A stretch of DNA of 64,000 bases from Asaia bogorensis (GTDB lineage: Bacteria > Pseudomonadota > Alphaproteobacteria > CACIAM-22H2). The stretch is from contig CAMDLT010000002.1 of assembly GCA_945901855.1 (NCBI GenBank), positions 62,001-126,000 on the forward strand, written 5' to 3'. Every line of letters starts with the position of its first letter. Within the stretch, counting starts at the first letter, position 1. Positions 49,146 to 58,909 of this stretch are shown here, in pieces. The notes under the pieces were generated by a model, which saw only the letters and a list, made by a program, of their open reading frames with translations, was not told the DNA's origin and ran no database searches. A program made the position numbers and the translations under genes.

Positions 49146-50252
49146 TCAAGCGCCTCCGGTCGTTGCGGCCGGGAAAAGTCCGGCCAAGCCCGTCGGCGTG
49201 GCCGTACAAACCCCACGTTCGGTGATCAATGCGGTAACCAAGCGTGCGGGGGTCACATCGAACGCGTCGTTGCGTGCCGGGCTGCCGGGCGCGGCGATAT
49301 CGACCTCGACCACCTTGCCGTCGGGCAAGCGCCCGGCGATACGGGTCACTTCGAGGGGGCTGCGCTCTTCGATCGGGATTTCTTTAACGCCGTCTTGGAC
49401 CGTCCAGTCGATCGTGGGGCTTGGCAGCGCCACGTAAAAGGGCACGCCGTTGTCGTGCGCTGCCAGCGCCTTTAGATACGTGCCGATCTTGTTGCACACG
49501 TCGCCAAGCGCGGTGACGCGGTCGGTTCCCACAATGCAAAGATCGACCAGCCCGTGCTGCATCAAATGGCCGCCGGCATTGTCGGCAACGATATGGTGGG
49601 GAACCCCGTGCCGACCGAGTTCCCACGCCGTCAGCGAAGCGCCCTGATTGCGCGGCCGCGTTTCGTCGACCCAAACATGCACGGGAATGCCAGCATCGTG
49701 CGCCATATAGATGGGCGATATTGCCGTGCCCCAGTCGACCGTTGCAAGCCAACCCGCATTGCAGTGCGTGAGGATATTGACCGGTCCCGCCCCTTTTTTG
49801 CGTGCTGCCGCCTGCTCGATCAGCGCCAAACCATTGCGACCGATCGCATGGTTGATGGCAACATCCTCGTCGCAAATCTCGGCCGCCATGCGCCAAGCAG
49901 CGGCGGCGCGCGCCGAGACGGCCAGCGGCAGCATCTGGACGCGCACGCGATCGAGCGCCCAGCGCAAATTGATCGCCGTCGGTCTTGTGACAACCAGCGT
50001 GTCGTAGGCGCGTTGTAAACCCGCATCCGAGGCGTCTTCGTCAAGCCCGAGCGCCATGCCGTAAGCCGCAGCCGCGCCGATCAAGGGGGCTCCGCGCACG
50101 ACCATCGCCTTGATCGCGTGCGCCGCGGCCCCAAGATCGCGCAACTGCACCACGGCAAATCGATGCGGTAGCTGGGTTTGGTCGATAACTTCGACCGACT
50201 TGCCGTCGGCGGCCGGCCAGATCGTGCGATAGGGTTTGCCGTCGATCTTCAT
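49146..50252 (-). CDS. mtnA: S-methyl-5-thioribose-1-phosphate isomerase
   Basis: Isomerises methylthioribose-1-phosphate to the ribulose form in methionine salvage. The 368-residue eIF2B-like protein has the substrate loop [16 protein letters not shown], the catalytic Cys in [12 protein letters not shown] and the catalytic Asp in CIVGTDRV, then [21 protein letters not shown]. No other methionine salvage gene is in the window. The start at 50252 lies 22 bp from the tRNA-Val gene upstream, so both may be on one transcript. Confidence 0.94.
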   Translation of the reverse strand: MKIDGKPYRTIWPAADGKSVEVIDQTQLPHRFAVVQLRDLGAAAHAIKAMVVRGAPLIGAAAAYGMALGLDEDASDAGLQRAYDTLVVTRPTAINLRWALDRVRVQMLPLAVSARAAAAWRMAAEICDEDVAINHAIGRNGLALIEQAAARKKGAGPVNILTHCNAGWLATVDWGTAISPIYMAHDAGIPVHVWVDETRPRNQGASLTAWELGRHGVPHHIVADNAGGHLMQHGLVDLCIVGTDRVTALGDVCNKIGTYLKALAAHDNGVPFYVALPSPTIDWTVQDGVKEIPIEERSPLEVTRIAGRLPDGKVVEVDIAAPGSPARNDAFDVTPARLVTALITERGVCTATPTGLAGLFPAATTGGA

Positions 50253-50274
50253 GGCAGCCTGTCCCAAACTGAAA

Positions 50275-50349
50275 TGGTGGGCGGTGAGGGGATCGAACCC
50301 CCGACATCCTCGGTGTAAACGAGATGCTCTACCGCTGAGCTAACCGCCC
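50275..50349 (-). tRNA. tRNA-Val (TAC)
   Basis: 75 bases: acceptor GGGCGGT with ACCGCCC, D-arm AGCTCAGCGGTAGAGC, anticodon arm CTCG/CGAG with loop TTTACAC (anticodon TAC), T-arm GGGGGTTCGATCCCC, encoded CCA. It lies between hupB and mtnA in the same direction. Confidence 0.95.
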
Positions 50350-50375
50350 CCCGACTTGAAACCGTTCGGGAGATA

Positions 50376-50648
50376 TCAATTCAACCCATCGCGCAAAAAT
50401 TTGCCAGCCTTGAATTTGGCGCTACGGCTAGCGGCCAAGCGTATCTTCTCGCCGGTGCGAGGATTTCGCCCGGCACTGGCCTTGCGCTCTGCAACATAAA
50501 ACGTTCCGAAGCCGAACAGCTTGACGTCCTCTCCATTGCGCAGCTGTCGCGCGATGGTTTCGAGCGCCGCTTCGAGCGCGGAGGCCGCCTGGTCTTTCGA
50601 CATTTCGGCCCTGGCCGCAACTGCGGCGATTAAATCGTTTTTGTTCAC
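50376..50648 (-). CDS. hupB: DNA-binding protein HU
   Basis: Nucleoid-associated DNA-bending protein. The 90-residue protein starts VNKNDLIAAVAARAEMSK from a GTG at 50648, and has VKLFGFGTFYVAERKASAGRNP, the beta-arm with the GRNPxTG motif, and FKAGKFLRDGLN at the end. The upstream promoter at 50688-50716 is good. HU downstream of lon is the common order. There is no clear ribosome binding site close to the GTG. Confidence 0.95.
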   Translation of the reverse strand: MNKNDLIAAVAARAEMSKDQAASALEAALETIARQLRNGEDVKLFGFGTFYVAERKASAGRNPRTGEKIRLAASRSAKFKAGKFLRDGLN

Positions 50649-50687
50649 GAGCGAAGGTTGCTCCGCAAAAATTAATGTCAGAAGCAA

Positions 50688-50716
50688 TTTCTAGAAGCTC
50701 GCGCGCGCGCCGTCAA
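50688..50716 (-). promoter_or_regulatory. Predicted hupB promoter with CG-tract spacer
   Basis: On the minus strand TTGACG (50716-50711) and TAGAAA (50693-50688) are separated by exactly 17 bp. The spacer is mostly alternating CG (50700-50710), and a second CG tract of 14 bases lies just upstream (50718-50731). Good match to the sigma-70 consensus, about 40 bp before the hupB start. Confidence 0.6.
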
Positions 50717-50785
50717 TCGCGCGCGCGCGCGTATCCACAGCTTTTCGAACTTGACAACAAATATGACGTACTTAAACGACAAGGA

Positions 50786-50824
50786 GCCGCCGATGGTCCG
50801 CAAATTTTTGCGTCTATCGGCGGC
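50786..50824 (-). terminator. Two-part hairpin after lon
   Basis: GCCGCCGAT (50786-50794) and ATCGGCGGC (50816-50824) are a perfect 9-bp inverted repeat, with an inner CGCAAA/TTTGCG-type stem. It lies 23 bp after the lon stop. On the minus strand only a weak T-tract follows, so termination efficiency is uncertain. Confidence 0.5.
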
Positions 50825-50847
50825 CCCTGTTGCTGTTTTGCAACCGA

Positions 50848-53250
50848 CTAATGCGTCATCAACCCGGTGGCATCGCCCTCGGCCTTTTTTGCAGGCACGT
50901 TTTCGATTTCAGGCTCGATCCACTCGATTGCCGCCGGTACGCGAATCAGCGCGCGCGCCAGAACCTCGTCGACCGTCGAGACCGGAACGATTTCGAGCGC
51001 CTTCTTGGCGTTCTCCGGGATCTCGGCAAGGTCCTTTTCGTTGTCCTTCGGGATCAGAACGGTCTTGATTCCCGCATGCAAAGCCGCCAGGAGTTTTTCC
51101 TTGAGGCCACCGATGGGCAACACGCGTCCGCGCAGCGTGATCTCGCCGGTCATCGCCACGTCGCGGCGCACCGGAATTCCGGTCAGCACCGACACGATCG
51201 CGGTCGCCATGCCGACGCCCGCCGAAGGACCGTCCTTCGGCGTTGCCCCTTCGGGCACGTGAACATGGATGTCGCGCCGCTCGAACAGCGGCGGCTTGAT
51301 GCCAAGCTTCGCCGCGCGGCTGCGCACATAAGCATGCGCCGCCTGCACCGATTCCTGCATTACGTCGCCAAGTTTGCCCGTGATCGTCATCTTGCCCTTG
51401 CCGGGCGACATGACAGCTTCGATCGACAGCACTTCGCCGCCCACTTCGGTCCACGCCAGACCGTTGACGTGCCCGACCATGTCTTCGCCGTCGATCTCGC
51501 CCCAACGGAATTTGCGCACGCCCGCGAACTTTTCGAGGTTCTTGGGCGTGACCTGGACCTTCTTGACGCCTTCGACCAGGATCGCCTTGACGGCCTTGCG
51601 CGTCAGGCCTGCGATTTCGCGTTCAAGGCTGCGCACACCCGCTTCGCGCGTGTAGTAGCGGATCAGATCGCGCAATCCCTCGTCGTTGATCGACCACTCG
51701 CCCTTTTTGAGGCCGTGCAGCTCTTCTTGCTTCGGGATCAAATGGCCGCGCGCGATCTCGATCTTTTCTTCCTCCGTATAGCCGGACAGGCGGATCGTTT
51801 CCATGCGGTCAAGCAGCGGCTGCGGCATGCGCAGCGTGTTCGCCGTGGTCACGAACATCACGTCCGACAGATCGTAATCGACCTCAAGATAGTGGTCGGC
51901 GAAGGTCGCGTTCTGCTCGGGATCGAGCACTTCGAGCAGGGCCGACGACGGGTCGCCGCGCCAGTCCGAGCCGAGCTTGTCGATCTCGTCGAGCAAGAAA
52001 AGCGGATTGGACGATTTCGCCTTTTTCATGCCCTGGACGATCTTGCCCGGCATCGACCCGATATAGGTGCGCCGATGGCCGCGGATTTCGGCTTCATCGC
52101 GCACGCCGCCCAGTGACATGCGAACGAAATTACGCCCTGTCGCCTTCGCGATCGATTTGCCGAGCGACGTCTTGCCCACGCCCGGCGGCCCCACAAGGCA
52201 CAGAATTGGCCCGCGCAGTTTGACCGTGCGTTCCTGCACCGCCAGATATTCGAGGATGCGTTCCTTGACCTTCTCAAGCCCGTAATGGTCGACGTCGAGA
52301 ACCTTCCCTGCCGCTTTGACGTCGCGCTTTACCTTGGTGCGCTTCTTCCACGGGATCGACAGGATCCAGTCCATATAGTTGCGCACGACTGTCGCTTCCG
52401 CTGACATCGGGCTCATCGATTTGAGCTTCTTGAGCTCGGCATAGACCTTGTCGCGCGCTTCTTTGGAGAGCTTCGTTTTCTTGATGCGCTCCTCGATTTC
52501 GGCGCCCTCGTCCTTGCCGTCGTCCGTCTCGCCGAGTTCCTTTTGAATGGCCTTCATTTGCTCGTTCAAATAGTACTCGCGCTGCGTCTTTTCCATCTGC
52601 CGCTTGACACGGTTACGGATGCGCTTTTCGACCTGCAAAACGCCGATTTCGCCTTCCATCGAGGCATAGATCTTCTCGAGCCGTTGGGCGACCGTATCGA
52701 GCTCAAGCAATTCCTGCTTTTCGGGAATCTTGAGCGCCAAGTGCGATGCGACCGTGTCGGCAAGCTTGCCTGGGTCGTCGATCTGGTTGACCGAAACGAG
52801 CACTTCGGGCGGGATTTTGCGGTTGAGCTTGATGTACTGCTCGAACTGGCTGACGACCGTACGCACGAGCGCTTCCATTTCCGACACCGTGCCGGCGCGG
52901 TCGGGCATCGGTTCGGCATAGGCCTGGAAGAACGACGGATTGTCGCCCCACGATGTCACGCGCGCGCGCGCGCCGCCTTCGACAAGCACCTTGACGGTGC
53001 CGTCGGGCAGCTTCAGCAGTTGCAGCACGGTGCCGATCGTACCGACCTCGTAGATATCGCCGGTCTGCGGATCGTCCTGGGAGGCATTTTTCTGGGCAAC
53101 GAGCAATATCTGCTTGTCGTCTTTCATCACGTCTTCGAGGGCCCGCACGGATTTTTCGCGCCCAACGAAGAGCGGCACAATCATGTGCGGAAAAACCACG
53201 ATGTCGCGCAACGGAAGAACCGGATAAAGCGTGCCGCGTTTGGTATCCAT
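50848..53250 (-). CDS. lon: ATP-dependent protease Lon
   Basis: Degrades damaged and regulatory proteins in the cytoplasm. The 800-residue protein has the LON N-terminal domain ([24 protein letters not shown]), an AAA+ module with Walker [14 protein letters not shown] near residue 357 and FLLDEIDKL, and a C-terminal protease domain with the catalytic Ser in [12 protein letters not shown] and Lys in [10 protein letters not shown]. It is an A-type bacterial Lon. It stands between clpX (110 bp upstream) and hupB. Confidence 0.98.
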   Translation of the reverse strand: MDTKRGTLYPVLPLRDIVVFPHMIVPLFVGREKSVRALEDVMKDDKQILLVAQKNASQDDPQTGDIYEVGTIGTVLQLLKLPDGTVKVLVEGGARARVTSWGDNPSFFQAYAEPMPDRAGTVSEMEALVRTVVSQFEQYIKLNRKIPPEVLVSVNQIDDPGKLADTVASHLALKIPEKQELLELDTVAQRLEKIYASMEGEIGVLQVEKRIRNRVKRQMEKTQREYYLNEQMKAIQKELGETDDGKDEGAEIEERIKKTKLSKEARDKVYAELKKLKSMSPMSAEATVVRNYMDWILSIPWKKRTKVKRDVKAAGKVLDVDHYGLEKVKERILEYLAVQERTVKLRGPILCLVGPPGVGKTSLGKSIAKATGRNFVRMSLGGVRDEAEIRGHRRTYIGSMPGKIVQGMKKAKSSNPLFLLDEIDKLGSDWRGDPSSALLEVLDPEQNATFADHYLEVDYDLSDVMFVTTANTLRMPQPLLDRMETIRLSGYTEEEKIEIARGHLIPKQEELHGLKKGEWSINDEGLRDLIRYYTREAGVRSLEREIAGLTRKAVKAILVEGVKKVQVTPKNLEKFAGVRKFRWGEIDGEDMVGHVNGLAWTEVGGEVLSIEAVMSPGKGKMTITGKLGDVMQESVQAAHAYVRSRAAKLGIKPPLFERRDIHVHVPEGATPKDGPSAGVGMATAIVSVLTGIPVRRDVAMTGEITLRGRVLPIGGLKEKLLAALHAGIKTVLIPKDNEKDLAEIPENAKKALEIVPVSTVDEVLARALIRVPAAIEWIEPEIENVPAKKAEGDATGLMTH

Positions 53251-53360
53251 GCGCTTACGACTTTCCTCGTTTGCTTTTTACCGGAGACTGTCGGCCGGAC
53301 CTGCGCCTGCCTCCCCTATGACTTGGGCGGCAGCGCACGACCGGTCAAGTCCCGGCGGGC

Positions 53361-54626
53361 TCAAGCCGATGTGCCGACCTGGGCGGGCGGGCGTTCGCCA
53401 TGCACGTGCAACGGCTTGGCGCGTCCTTCGACAACCTCGCTGTTGATCACGACTTCTTCGATGCCGGTCATTCCCGGCAATTCGAACATGGTATCAAGCA
53501 AGATCACTTCCATGATGGAGCGAAGGCCGCGGGCACCCGTCTTGCGGGCGATCGCCTTGCGCGCGATCGACTTCATTGCGTCATCCGAGAATGCGAGCTT
53601 GATGCCCTCCATCTCGAACAACCGCTGGTACTGCTTGACCAGCGCGTTCTTGGGCTTCTGCAGAATGTCGATCAGCGCGTCTTCCGAAAGATCGGTCAGC
53701 GTCGCAACGACCGGCAGACGGCCGATGAATTCGGGAATCAGGCCGAACTTCAGCAGATCTTCGGGCTCCACATCCTTCAAAATGGCGCCCGTCGTGCGCT
53801 CGTCGGGGCCGCGCACGTCTGCGCCGAAACCGATCGACGTGCCGCGCGAGCGCGCCGCGATGATCTTGTCGAGGCCCGCAAACGCGCCGCCGCAGATGAA
53901 CAGAATGTTCGTCGTATCGACCTGCAGGAACTCCTGCTGGGGATGCTTGCGCCCGCCTTGCGGCGGCACCGATGCGACGGTGCCTTCCATGATCTTTAGC
54001 AAAGCCTGCTGCACGCCCTCGCCCGAAACGTCGCGCGTGATCGACGGGTTCTCGGACTTGCGGCTGATCTTGTCGACTTCGTCGATATAAACAATCCCGC
54101 GCTGGGCGCGTTCGACGTTGTAGTCGGCCGCTTGCAGGAGCCGCAGAATGATGTTCTCGACGTCCTCGCCGACATACCCGGCTTCGGTCAACGTCGTCGC
54201 GTCTGCCATCGTGAACGGCACGTCGATGATGCGCGCAAGCGTCTGGGCCAGCAGCGTTTTGCCGCAGCCCGTCGGACCGACCAGCATGATGTTCGACTTG
54301 GCGATTTCGACCTCGGCGCCCTTGGTGCCGTGCGACAAGCGCTTGTAGTGATTGTGCACGGCGACCGACAGCACGCGTTTGGCATGGTCTTGGCCGATCA
54401 CGTAATCGTCGAGAACTTGGCAAATGTCCTTGGGCGTCGGCACGCCGTCGCGCGATTTGACCAGCGTGGTCTTGTGCTCTTCGCGGATGATGTCCATGCA
54501 CAATTCGACGCATTCGTCGCAAATGAATACGGTCGGGCCCGCGATCAGCTTGCGGACCTCGTGCTGGCTTTTGCCGCAAAACGAGCAGTACAACGTGTTC
54601 TTCGAATCGCCCGAGGACTTGTTCAT
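53361..54626 (-). CDS. clpX: ClpXP ATPase subunit ClpX
   Basis: Unfoldase that feeds tagged substrates to ClpP. The 421-residue protein has the N-terminal zinc domain ([22 protein letters not shown]), Walker [25 protein letters not shown], the pore loop [10 protein letters not shown], and the ClpP-binding IGF-type loop (here SIGFGADV). The start MNKSSGDSK is at 54626. A predicted promoter between clpP and clpX suggests it is at least partly transcribed alone. Confidence 0.98.
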   Translation of the reverse strand: MNKSSGDSKNTLYCSFCGKSQHEVRKLIAGPTVFICDECVELCMDIIREEHKTTLVKSRDGVPTPKDICQVLDDYVIGQDHAKRVLSVAVHNHYKRLSHGTKGAEVEIAKSNIMLVGPTGCGKTLLAQTLARIIDVPFTMADATTLTEAGYVGEDVENIILRLLQAADYNVERAQRGIVYIDEVDKISRKSENPSITRDVSGEGVQQALLKIMEGTVASVPPQGGRKHPQQEFLQVDTTNILFICGGAFAGLDKIIAARSRGTSIGFGADVRGPDERTTGAILKDVEPEDLLKFGLIPEFIGRLPVVATLTDLSEDALIDILQKPKNALVKQYQRLFEMEGIKLAFSDDAMKSIARKAIARKTGARGLRSIMEVILLDTMFELPGMTGIEEVVINSEVVEGRAKPLHVHGERPPAQVGTSA

Positions 54627-54767
54627 TCCGTCACCGCTCCGTCCGGCAGATCCCCCCAATGGGAATCCGGACTTGGTTGGATGTTAGCCCTCACCGGCAT
54701 CGGCGGCAACCGCAGGCGCCGGTAGATCGTTTGGCGGCCAAAGGGAACCTCCCCAGCCTCCAGAAAA

Positions 54768-54796
54768 AACATAGAACTCCCGCGCCCGCCTGACAA
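54768..54796 (-). promoter_or_regulatory. Candidate clpX promoter
   Basis: TTGTCA (54796-54791) and TATGTT (54773-54768) on the minus strand with a 17-bp spacer, in the gap between clpP and clpX. Reasonable match to the sigma-70 consensus, giving clpX an independent start about 135 bp upstream of its ATG. Confidence 0.45.
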
Positions 54797-54812
54797 GCCG
54801 GACGCGCCCAGC

Positions 54813-55445
54813 TTAGGCAGCCTTGCTTTCTTCGGGGCGCGGGGGACGCGTCACCACCACTTCGTCGATAATACCGAAGGTTTTGGCTTCGTCGGGATTC
54901 ATGAACTTGTCGCGCTCGAGTGCCGCTTCGATCGCTTCGACGGGTTGGCCCGTATGCTTGACGTAGATTTCGTTGAGCCGCTTGCGCAGGCTCAAGATTT
55001 CGCGCGCCTGAATCTCGATGTCCGTCGCTTGGCCTTGCGCGCCGCCCGACGGCTGGTGAACCATGATCCGCGAATTGGGCAGCGAGAAACGCTTGCCCTT
55101 TGCGCCCGCGCACATCAGCAGCGAGCCCATCGACGAAGCCTGGCCGATGCACACCGTCGCAACGTCGGGGCGGATATACTGCATCGTATCGTAGATTGCG
55201 AGACCCGACGTGACGACGCCGCCCGGCGAGTTGATGTACAGCGAGATGTCCTTCTTCGGGTTCTCGCTTTCCAGAAACAACAGCTGGGCGCAAATCAAGC
55301 TCGAGAGCCCGTCATTGACCGGTCCGACGAGAAAAATGATGCGCTCTTTCAAAAGGCGCGAGTAGATGTCGAAGGAACGTTCGCCGCGCGCCGTCTGTTC
55401 GACGACCATCGGCACGAGAGTATTCATTTGGACGTCGAACGACAT
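54813..55445 (-). CDS. clpP: ATP-dependent Clp protease proteolytic subunit
   Basis: Serine peptidase of the ClpXP and ClpAP machines. The 210-residue protein has the catalytic Ser in [11 protein letters not shown], His in MVHQPSGG, and Asp in the segment before [11 protein letters not shown] ([14 protein letters not shown]). The short N-terminal propeptide ends before [23 protein letters not shown] lies about 7 bases before the ATG. It is preceded by tig but separated from it by a strong terminator, and is followed by clpX. Confidence 0.98.
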   Translation of the reverse strand: MSFDVQMNTLVPMVVEQTARGERSFDIYSRLLKERIIFLVGPVNDGLSSLICAQLLFLESENPKKDISLYINSPGGVVTSGLAIYDTMQYIRPDVATVCIGQASSMGSLLMCAGAKGKRFSLPNSRIMVHQPSGGAQGQATDIEIQAREILSLRKRLNEIYVKHTGQPVEAIEAALERDKFMNPDEAKTFGIIDEVVVTRPPRPEESKAA

Positions 55446-55492
55446 TGGCGGGCTCCCCAAAAAAACTGCGCGGCGCGAACGGCCTGTCCTTA

Positions 55493-55522
55493 TATCTAGG
55501 CTGGGGTTGCGCAAACGATCAA
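55493..55522 (-). promoter_or_regulatory. Candidate clpP promoter
   Basis: TTGATC (55522-55517) and TAGATA (55498-55493) on the minus strand, 18 bp apart, about 50 bp before the clpP ATG. The same stretch reads CTTGAT, so a heat-shock sigma-32 contribution is possible, but the -10 half is not a good sigma-32 match. Confidence 0.4.
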
Positions 55523-55532
55523 GTGATCCGGC

Positions 55533-55573
55533 AAAAATAAACGGCGGCCGACGCAAAATTGCGACGGCCGCCG
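55533..55573 (-). terminator. Strong intrinsic terminator after tig
   Basis: A 9-bp inverted repeat CGGCGGCCG/CGGCCGCCG (55542-55573) is followed on the minus strand by TTTATTTTT. Excellent Rho-independent terminator 20 bp after the tig stop, separating tig from clpP-clpX. Confidence 0.9.
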
Positions 55574-55593
55574 ATGGGCAGGCGCATCGCCGC

Positions 55594-56919
55594 TCAGGCG
55601 GCTTCGGCGTCTTTTGTAAGTTCTTCGGCCGACACTTCCTTTTCCGAGACTTTGGCGAGTTCGACGATAAAATCGACGACCTTTTCCTCGAAAATCGGCG
55701 CACGCAGCTGGGCGAGCGCATCCGGGTTGTTGCGATAATAGTCGACGACTTGGCGTTCCTGGCCGGGATAGCGACGTGCTTGCTCGCCCAGCGCCCGGTT
55801 CACTTCTTCCTGGCCGACTTCGACATTGTTGGCACGGCCAACTTCGGCCAGCAGCAAACCGAGCCGCACGCGCCGTTCCGCGATCGCCCGATATTCGGCT
55901 TTGATCTCGTCGTCCGACTTGCCCTTGTTGGCCGCGTCTTCCACGCCACGCTTGCGCTCTTCTTCGACTTGGCCCCAGATCTGGCCAAATTCGAGCTCGA
56001 CCATGCTGGGCGGCACTTCGAAGCTGTGCGTGTCGGCAAGCTTGTCGAGCAACTGGCGCTTCATCTTGGCGCGCGAATGGCGCACAAGTTCGCGCGAAAG
56101 CTGGTCCTTGACGGCCTTTTTGAGCGTCTCCAGATCGTCGAACCCCAAACCCTTGGCAAATTCGTCGTTCTGTTCGAGCGGCACCGCCTCGCGCAGTTCC
56201 TTGACGGCCACCTTGAACAGCGCGGGCTTGCCCGCGAGCTTGTCATTGACGTACTCGCTCGGGAACACGATGTTGACGTCGCACGCCTCGCCTACGCGCT
56301 TGCCGATCAATTGGTCTTCGAAACCGGCGACGAACTGGTTGGAGCCGAGTTCGAGCGCATGGTCGCTGCCCTTGCCGCCGGCAAAAGCGACGCCGTCCAA
56401 AAAACCCTCGAAATCGATGACCAACGTGTCCCCGCTCCGCGCGGGACGATCTTCGTCGATCTTTTTGGTCTGTTTTTGCGAACGCGCCAAGCTATCGAGC
56501 GCCTTGGCGATCTCGGTTTCGCCGGGCTCCGCCTTCAAACGGTCGAGCTCGATCGTCTTGAAATCGACCGGCACGATTTCGGGCAGGACCTCAATCGAGA
56601 GGCTGTATTCGAGATCCTTGCCCTCGGCAAACTCGAGGACCTCGATCTTGGGCTGCATCGCAGGCTTCAAGCCGCGCTCGAGGATCGCCTGATTGGACGA
56701 ATCCTGCACCGCACGCTGCAACACGTCGCCCATCACCGACTGGCCGTAACGCTGCTTGAGCACGCCCTTGGGCGCCTTGCCAGGCCGAAAGCCCGGCAGC
56801 CGAACCTTCTTGGACAGGTCGTCGAGTTCGAGCTCGACCTTGGCGGCAATGTCGGTTGCCGACACGATGACCTTATAGCTGCGCTTCAGACCGTCATTCA
56901 GGGTTTCGGTGACTTGCAT
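55594..56919 (-). CDS. tig: Trigger factor
   Basis: Ribosome-bound chaperone and peptidyl-prolyl isomerase. The 441-residue protein has the ribosome-binding loop [17 protein letters not shown] (family signature GFRxGKxP) near residue 45, an FKBP-type domain with [13 protein letters not shown], and a helical C-terminal arm domain ending [11 protein letters not shown] chose the ATG at 56919 (GGA 5 bases upstream) over one four codons earlier. Confidence 0.97.
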   Translation of the reverse strand: MQVTETLNDGLKRSYKVIVSATDIAAKVELELDDLSKKVRLPGFRPGKAPKGVLKQRYGQSVMGDVLQRAVQDSSNQAILERGLKPAMQPKIEVLEFAEGKDLEYSLSIEVLPEIVPVDFKTIELDRLKAEPGETEIAKALDSLARSQKQTKKIDEDRPARSGDTLVIDFEGFLDGVAFAGGKGSDHALELGSNQFVAGFEDQLIGKRVGEACDVNIVFPSEYVNDKLAGKPALFKVAVKELREAVPLEQNDEFAKGLGFDDLETLKKAVKDQLSRELVRHSRAKMKRQLLDKLADTHSFEVPPSMVELEFGQIWGQVEEERKRGVEDAANKGKSDDEIKAEYRAIAERRVRLGLLLAEVGRANNVEVGQEEVNRALGEQARRYPGQERQVVDYYRNNPDALAQLRAPIFEEKVVDFIVELAKVSEKEVSAEELTKDAEAA

Positions 56920-56977
56920 GGCATCCAACATAAAAGGAAGGAGACGGGTTGCAAATTGGCGGCAACGGGCTGAAGGC

Positions 56978-57062
56978 TGGTGCGGGCGGAGGGACTTGAA
57001 CCCCCACGACTTACGTCACGAGATCCTAAGTCTCGCGTGTCTACCAGTTTCACCACGCCCGC
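56978..57062 (-). tRNA. tRNA-Leu (TAG)
   Basis: 85 bases with a long variable arm, as expected for a class II tRNA: acceptor GCGGGCG with CGCCCGC, D-arm GTGGTGAAACTGGTAGACAC, anticodon loop CTTAGGA (anticodon TAG), variable arm around GTGACGTAAGTCGT, T-arm GGGGTTCAAGTCCC, encoded CCA. Confidence 0.93.
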
Positions 57063-57403
57063 GCGCCAGCCAATGTTCCGGCTCTCGGGGGGCTTCTCCT
57101 ACAAGTGTTACCCAGCGCCGTCAATCCGACAAACCCGCTTCGTCGACCTATAAATGACATGCATTTTTTGCATATTTGATATGCATAAAGTGGAAGGTAA
57201 CTGTCTTTCTTGTTTAAAATCTATTATATCTCATTTATTACAGATGCTTAAGTCTGATTTTTTGGCAAAAAGCGACATTTTCCTCATCATCCATCACCAA
57301 AATCGATGGATAAAATTGTAGTGACTTTCAAATTTTGCTCGGTTATGGTCTCGATTGTCAGCAGAAGCTGATTTCATCCGTTTCAGAAGGAAGGACAAAT
57401 CCA
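57063..57403. promoter_or_regulatory. AT-rich flagellin upstream region with TGCAT repeats
   Basis: About 340 bases without a gene. From roughly 57150 the composition changes to strongly AT-rich, unlike the rest of the window. ATGCAT at 57159-57164, TGCAT at 57169-57173 and ATATGCAT at 57179-57186 form an imperfect palindromic cluster that looks like a protein-binding site. I could not find a convincing sigma-28, sigma-54 or sigma-70 promoter, although TATTAT/TATATC-type boxes occur near 57225. Confidence 0.45.
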
Positions 57404-58228
57404 ATGTCGAACTCTATCAACACCAATGTCGGTGCATATGTTGCTTTGGCTTCGTTGCGCGCCACCCAAACAGGCCTGAACGTCGCGTCGAAGCAGGTTC
57501 AGACCGGCTATCGCGTCGCAGATGCTTCCGACGATGCCTCGACCTTTTCGGTTGCGCAAGGCATTCGCGGCAACTTGCAAGCTTACGGCGCCATTCAGGC
57601 GTCGCTGGCAAACGGCGTCGGCATCGGCACCGTTACCCAGGCGGCACTGACCAACATTTCGAACCTGATCGGCAACCTGCAAGCCAAAATCACGCAGCTT
57701 GCGGACGGATCGATCAATGCCAATCAGCGCACGATCTACACGGCCGACTTCAACGCGCTGACAGCCCAGGTCGCCAACTTCATCAGCCAGGCGAACTACA
57801 ACGGCACCAATCTGCTGTCGGCGGCGTCGACGGCCAAGACCTTCTTGGCCGATACCAACGCGACCGTGCTGACGCTCAGCGCCCAGTCGACGGTCAATGC
57901 GGCCTTCAACGCGTTTGCCACGACGGCGAACATCGTTGCCACCGCGTCGGATGCCGCGTCGGGTCTAGCGAACCTCAGCACGTTCCAGCAGGCAGTCGCC
58001 ACGTCGCTTGGCGCCAACGCGGCCGAATCGCGCTCGCTGACATTGCAGTCGGCTTTCGTGAACTCGATCGTCGACGCGACCACGACCGGTCTCGGCGCGA
58101 TCGTGGACGCCGATATCGGCAAAGCGTCGGCCCAGGTCCAGGCCCAGCAGGTTCGCCAGCAGCTTGGCATCCAGTCGCTATCGATCGCCAACCAGCAGCC
58201 GACGGTGCTTTTGGGCCTCTTCCGCTAA
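57404..58228 (+). CDS. Short flagellin
   Basis: Structural protein of the flagellar filament. The 274-residue protein has the conserved N-terminal D0/D1 helix (SINTNVGAYVALASLRATQ, then TGYRVADASDDASTFSVAQG) and C-terminal D1/D0 helix (DADIGKASAQVQAQQVRQQL, ending QPTVLLGLFR). The variable middle is short and Ala/Thr/Asn-rich, so the D2/D3 domains are missing, common in alphaproteobacteria. AAGGAAGGA lies about 9 bases before the ATG. No other flagellar gene is in the window, and a terminator follows directly, so it is a single-gene unit. Confidence 0.93.
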   Translation: MSNSINTNVGAYVALASLRATQTGLNVASKQVQTGYRVADASDDASTFSVAQGIRGNLQAYGAIQASLANGVGIGTVTQAALTNISNLIGNLQAKITQLADGSINANQRTIYTADFNALTAQVANFISQANYNGTNLLSAASTAKTFLADTNATVLTLSAQSTVNAAFNAFATTANIVATASDAASGLANLSTFQQAVATSLGANAAESRSLTLQSAFVNSIVDATTTGLGAIVDADIGKASAQVQAQQVRQQLGIQSLSIANQQPTVLLGLFR

Positions 58229-58252
58229 CGGTACCAAAACTGTCGCACATCG

Positions 58253-58284
58253 AAAGGCCCCGCATTTCTGCGGGGCCTTTTTTT
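58253..58284 (+). terminator. Flagellin terminator
   Basis: AAAGGCCCCGCA pairs with TGCGGGGCCTTT, 4-base loop, followed by TTTTTTT on the plus strand. A perfect intrinsic terminator 25 bp after the flagellin stop. Confidence 0.95.
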
Positions 58285-58330
58285 GTTCAGAAATGCGCCA
58301 TGTCGTCGGCGTTGTTGCCTAGCTTTTCGG

Positions 58331-58909
58331 ATGGAGCGTCGATTCGTCACGGACGATGCGCAAATAGTCGAAGGCGCAATTGCAGGCGACTTTATGCCAC
58401 TCACGCGCGTCATGGCGGCAAGCGGGGTAGCGGTACGGGGCTTCAATGGGATCCGCCGCCAGCGGCGTTGCGCGAACCGCTCGACATGCGTCCGGCACTT
58501 GGCAATGTGATGCTGCTTGAGGCCGAAGGCGGCAGCGACGATGATTGCCATCGCCTCTATGGCGCGCGCATTGCGAAGCGGTCGGGTTTCGATCTGACCG
58601 GCAAGCGCACGCGCGACACCAAGACGAATCCGGCCATCGGCTTGCTTTATCGGGTCCTGTACGGGGCCGTTACCGTGCGCCGGGCGGCGCTGTTTTTGCC
58701 CCACGTGCCCCGGGCAACGTACCCTGCGATGGCGCGCCGAACTGATTGAAACCGCTTCGGCCAGTCGGTTTTTGGCCTCGACCGACGCGTGCGAATGGGA
58801 ATCCCCGATATATTTTTTGCAGTCGCCAAATGCCGACGCAAATGAGATTGTCGAATCGCGTCAAAAATCGCTGCACTCGATGGCCAAAGAAAATGGGAGC
58901 GTCAAATGA
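58331..58909 (+). pseudogene. Frameshifted PAS-type (PAS_5-like) protein gene
   Basis: The region about 58433-58720 reads, in one frame, REPLDMRPALGNVMLLEAEG, then RLYGARIAKRSGFDLTGKRT, which resembles the PAS_5 domain common in alphaproteobacteria. Near 58720 this frame runs into ARRTD and a stop, while the frame one base away continues with TLRWRAELIETASASRFLAS to a TGA at 58907. That TGA overlaps the next gene's ATG as ATGA, which supports it as the original reading frame. A second frame change may exist near 58430, with a start at 58331 (MERRFVTDDA). So the gene appears broken by at least one frameshift. Sequencing error is the alternative. Confidence 0.5.

Noticed and set aside
50793-51068. 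Plus-strand frame with AAGGAG and ATG just after lon.
   Set aside because: It runs antisense through the 3' end of lon, its start lies in the arm of an inverted repeat, and the protein has low-complexity Arg/Ser/Pro composition typical of a shadow frame.
53251-53360. TTGACC upstream of lon as a heat-shock or sigma-70 promoter.
   Set aside because: No acceptable -10 box at 15-19 bp; the nearest candidate is 21 bp away and poor.
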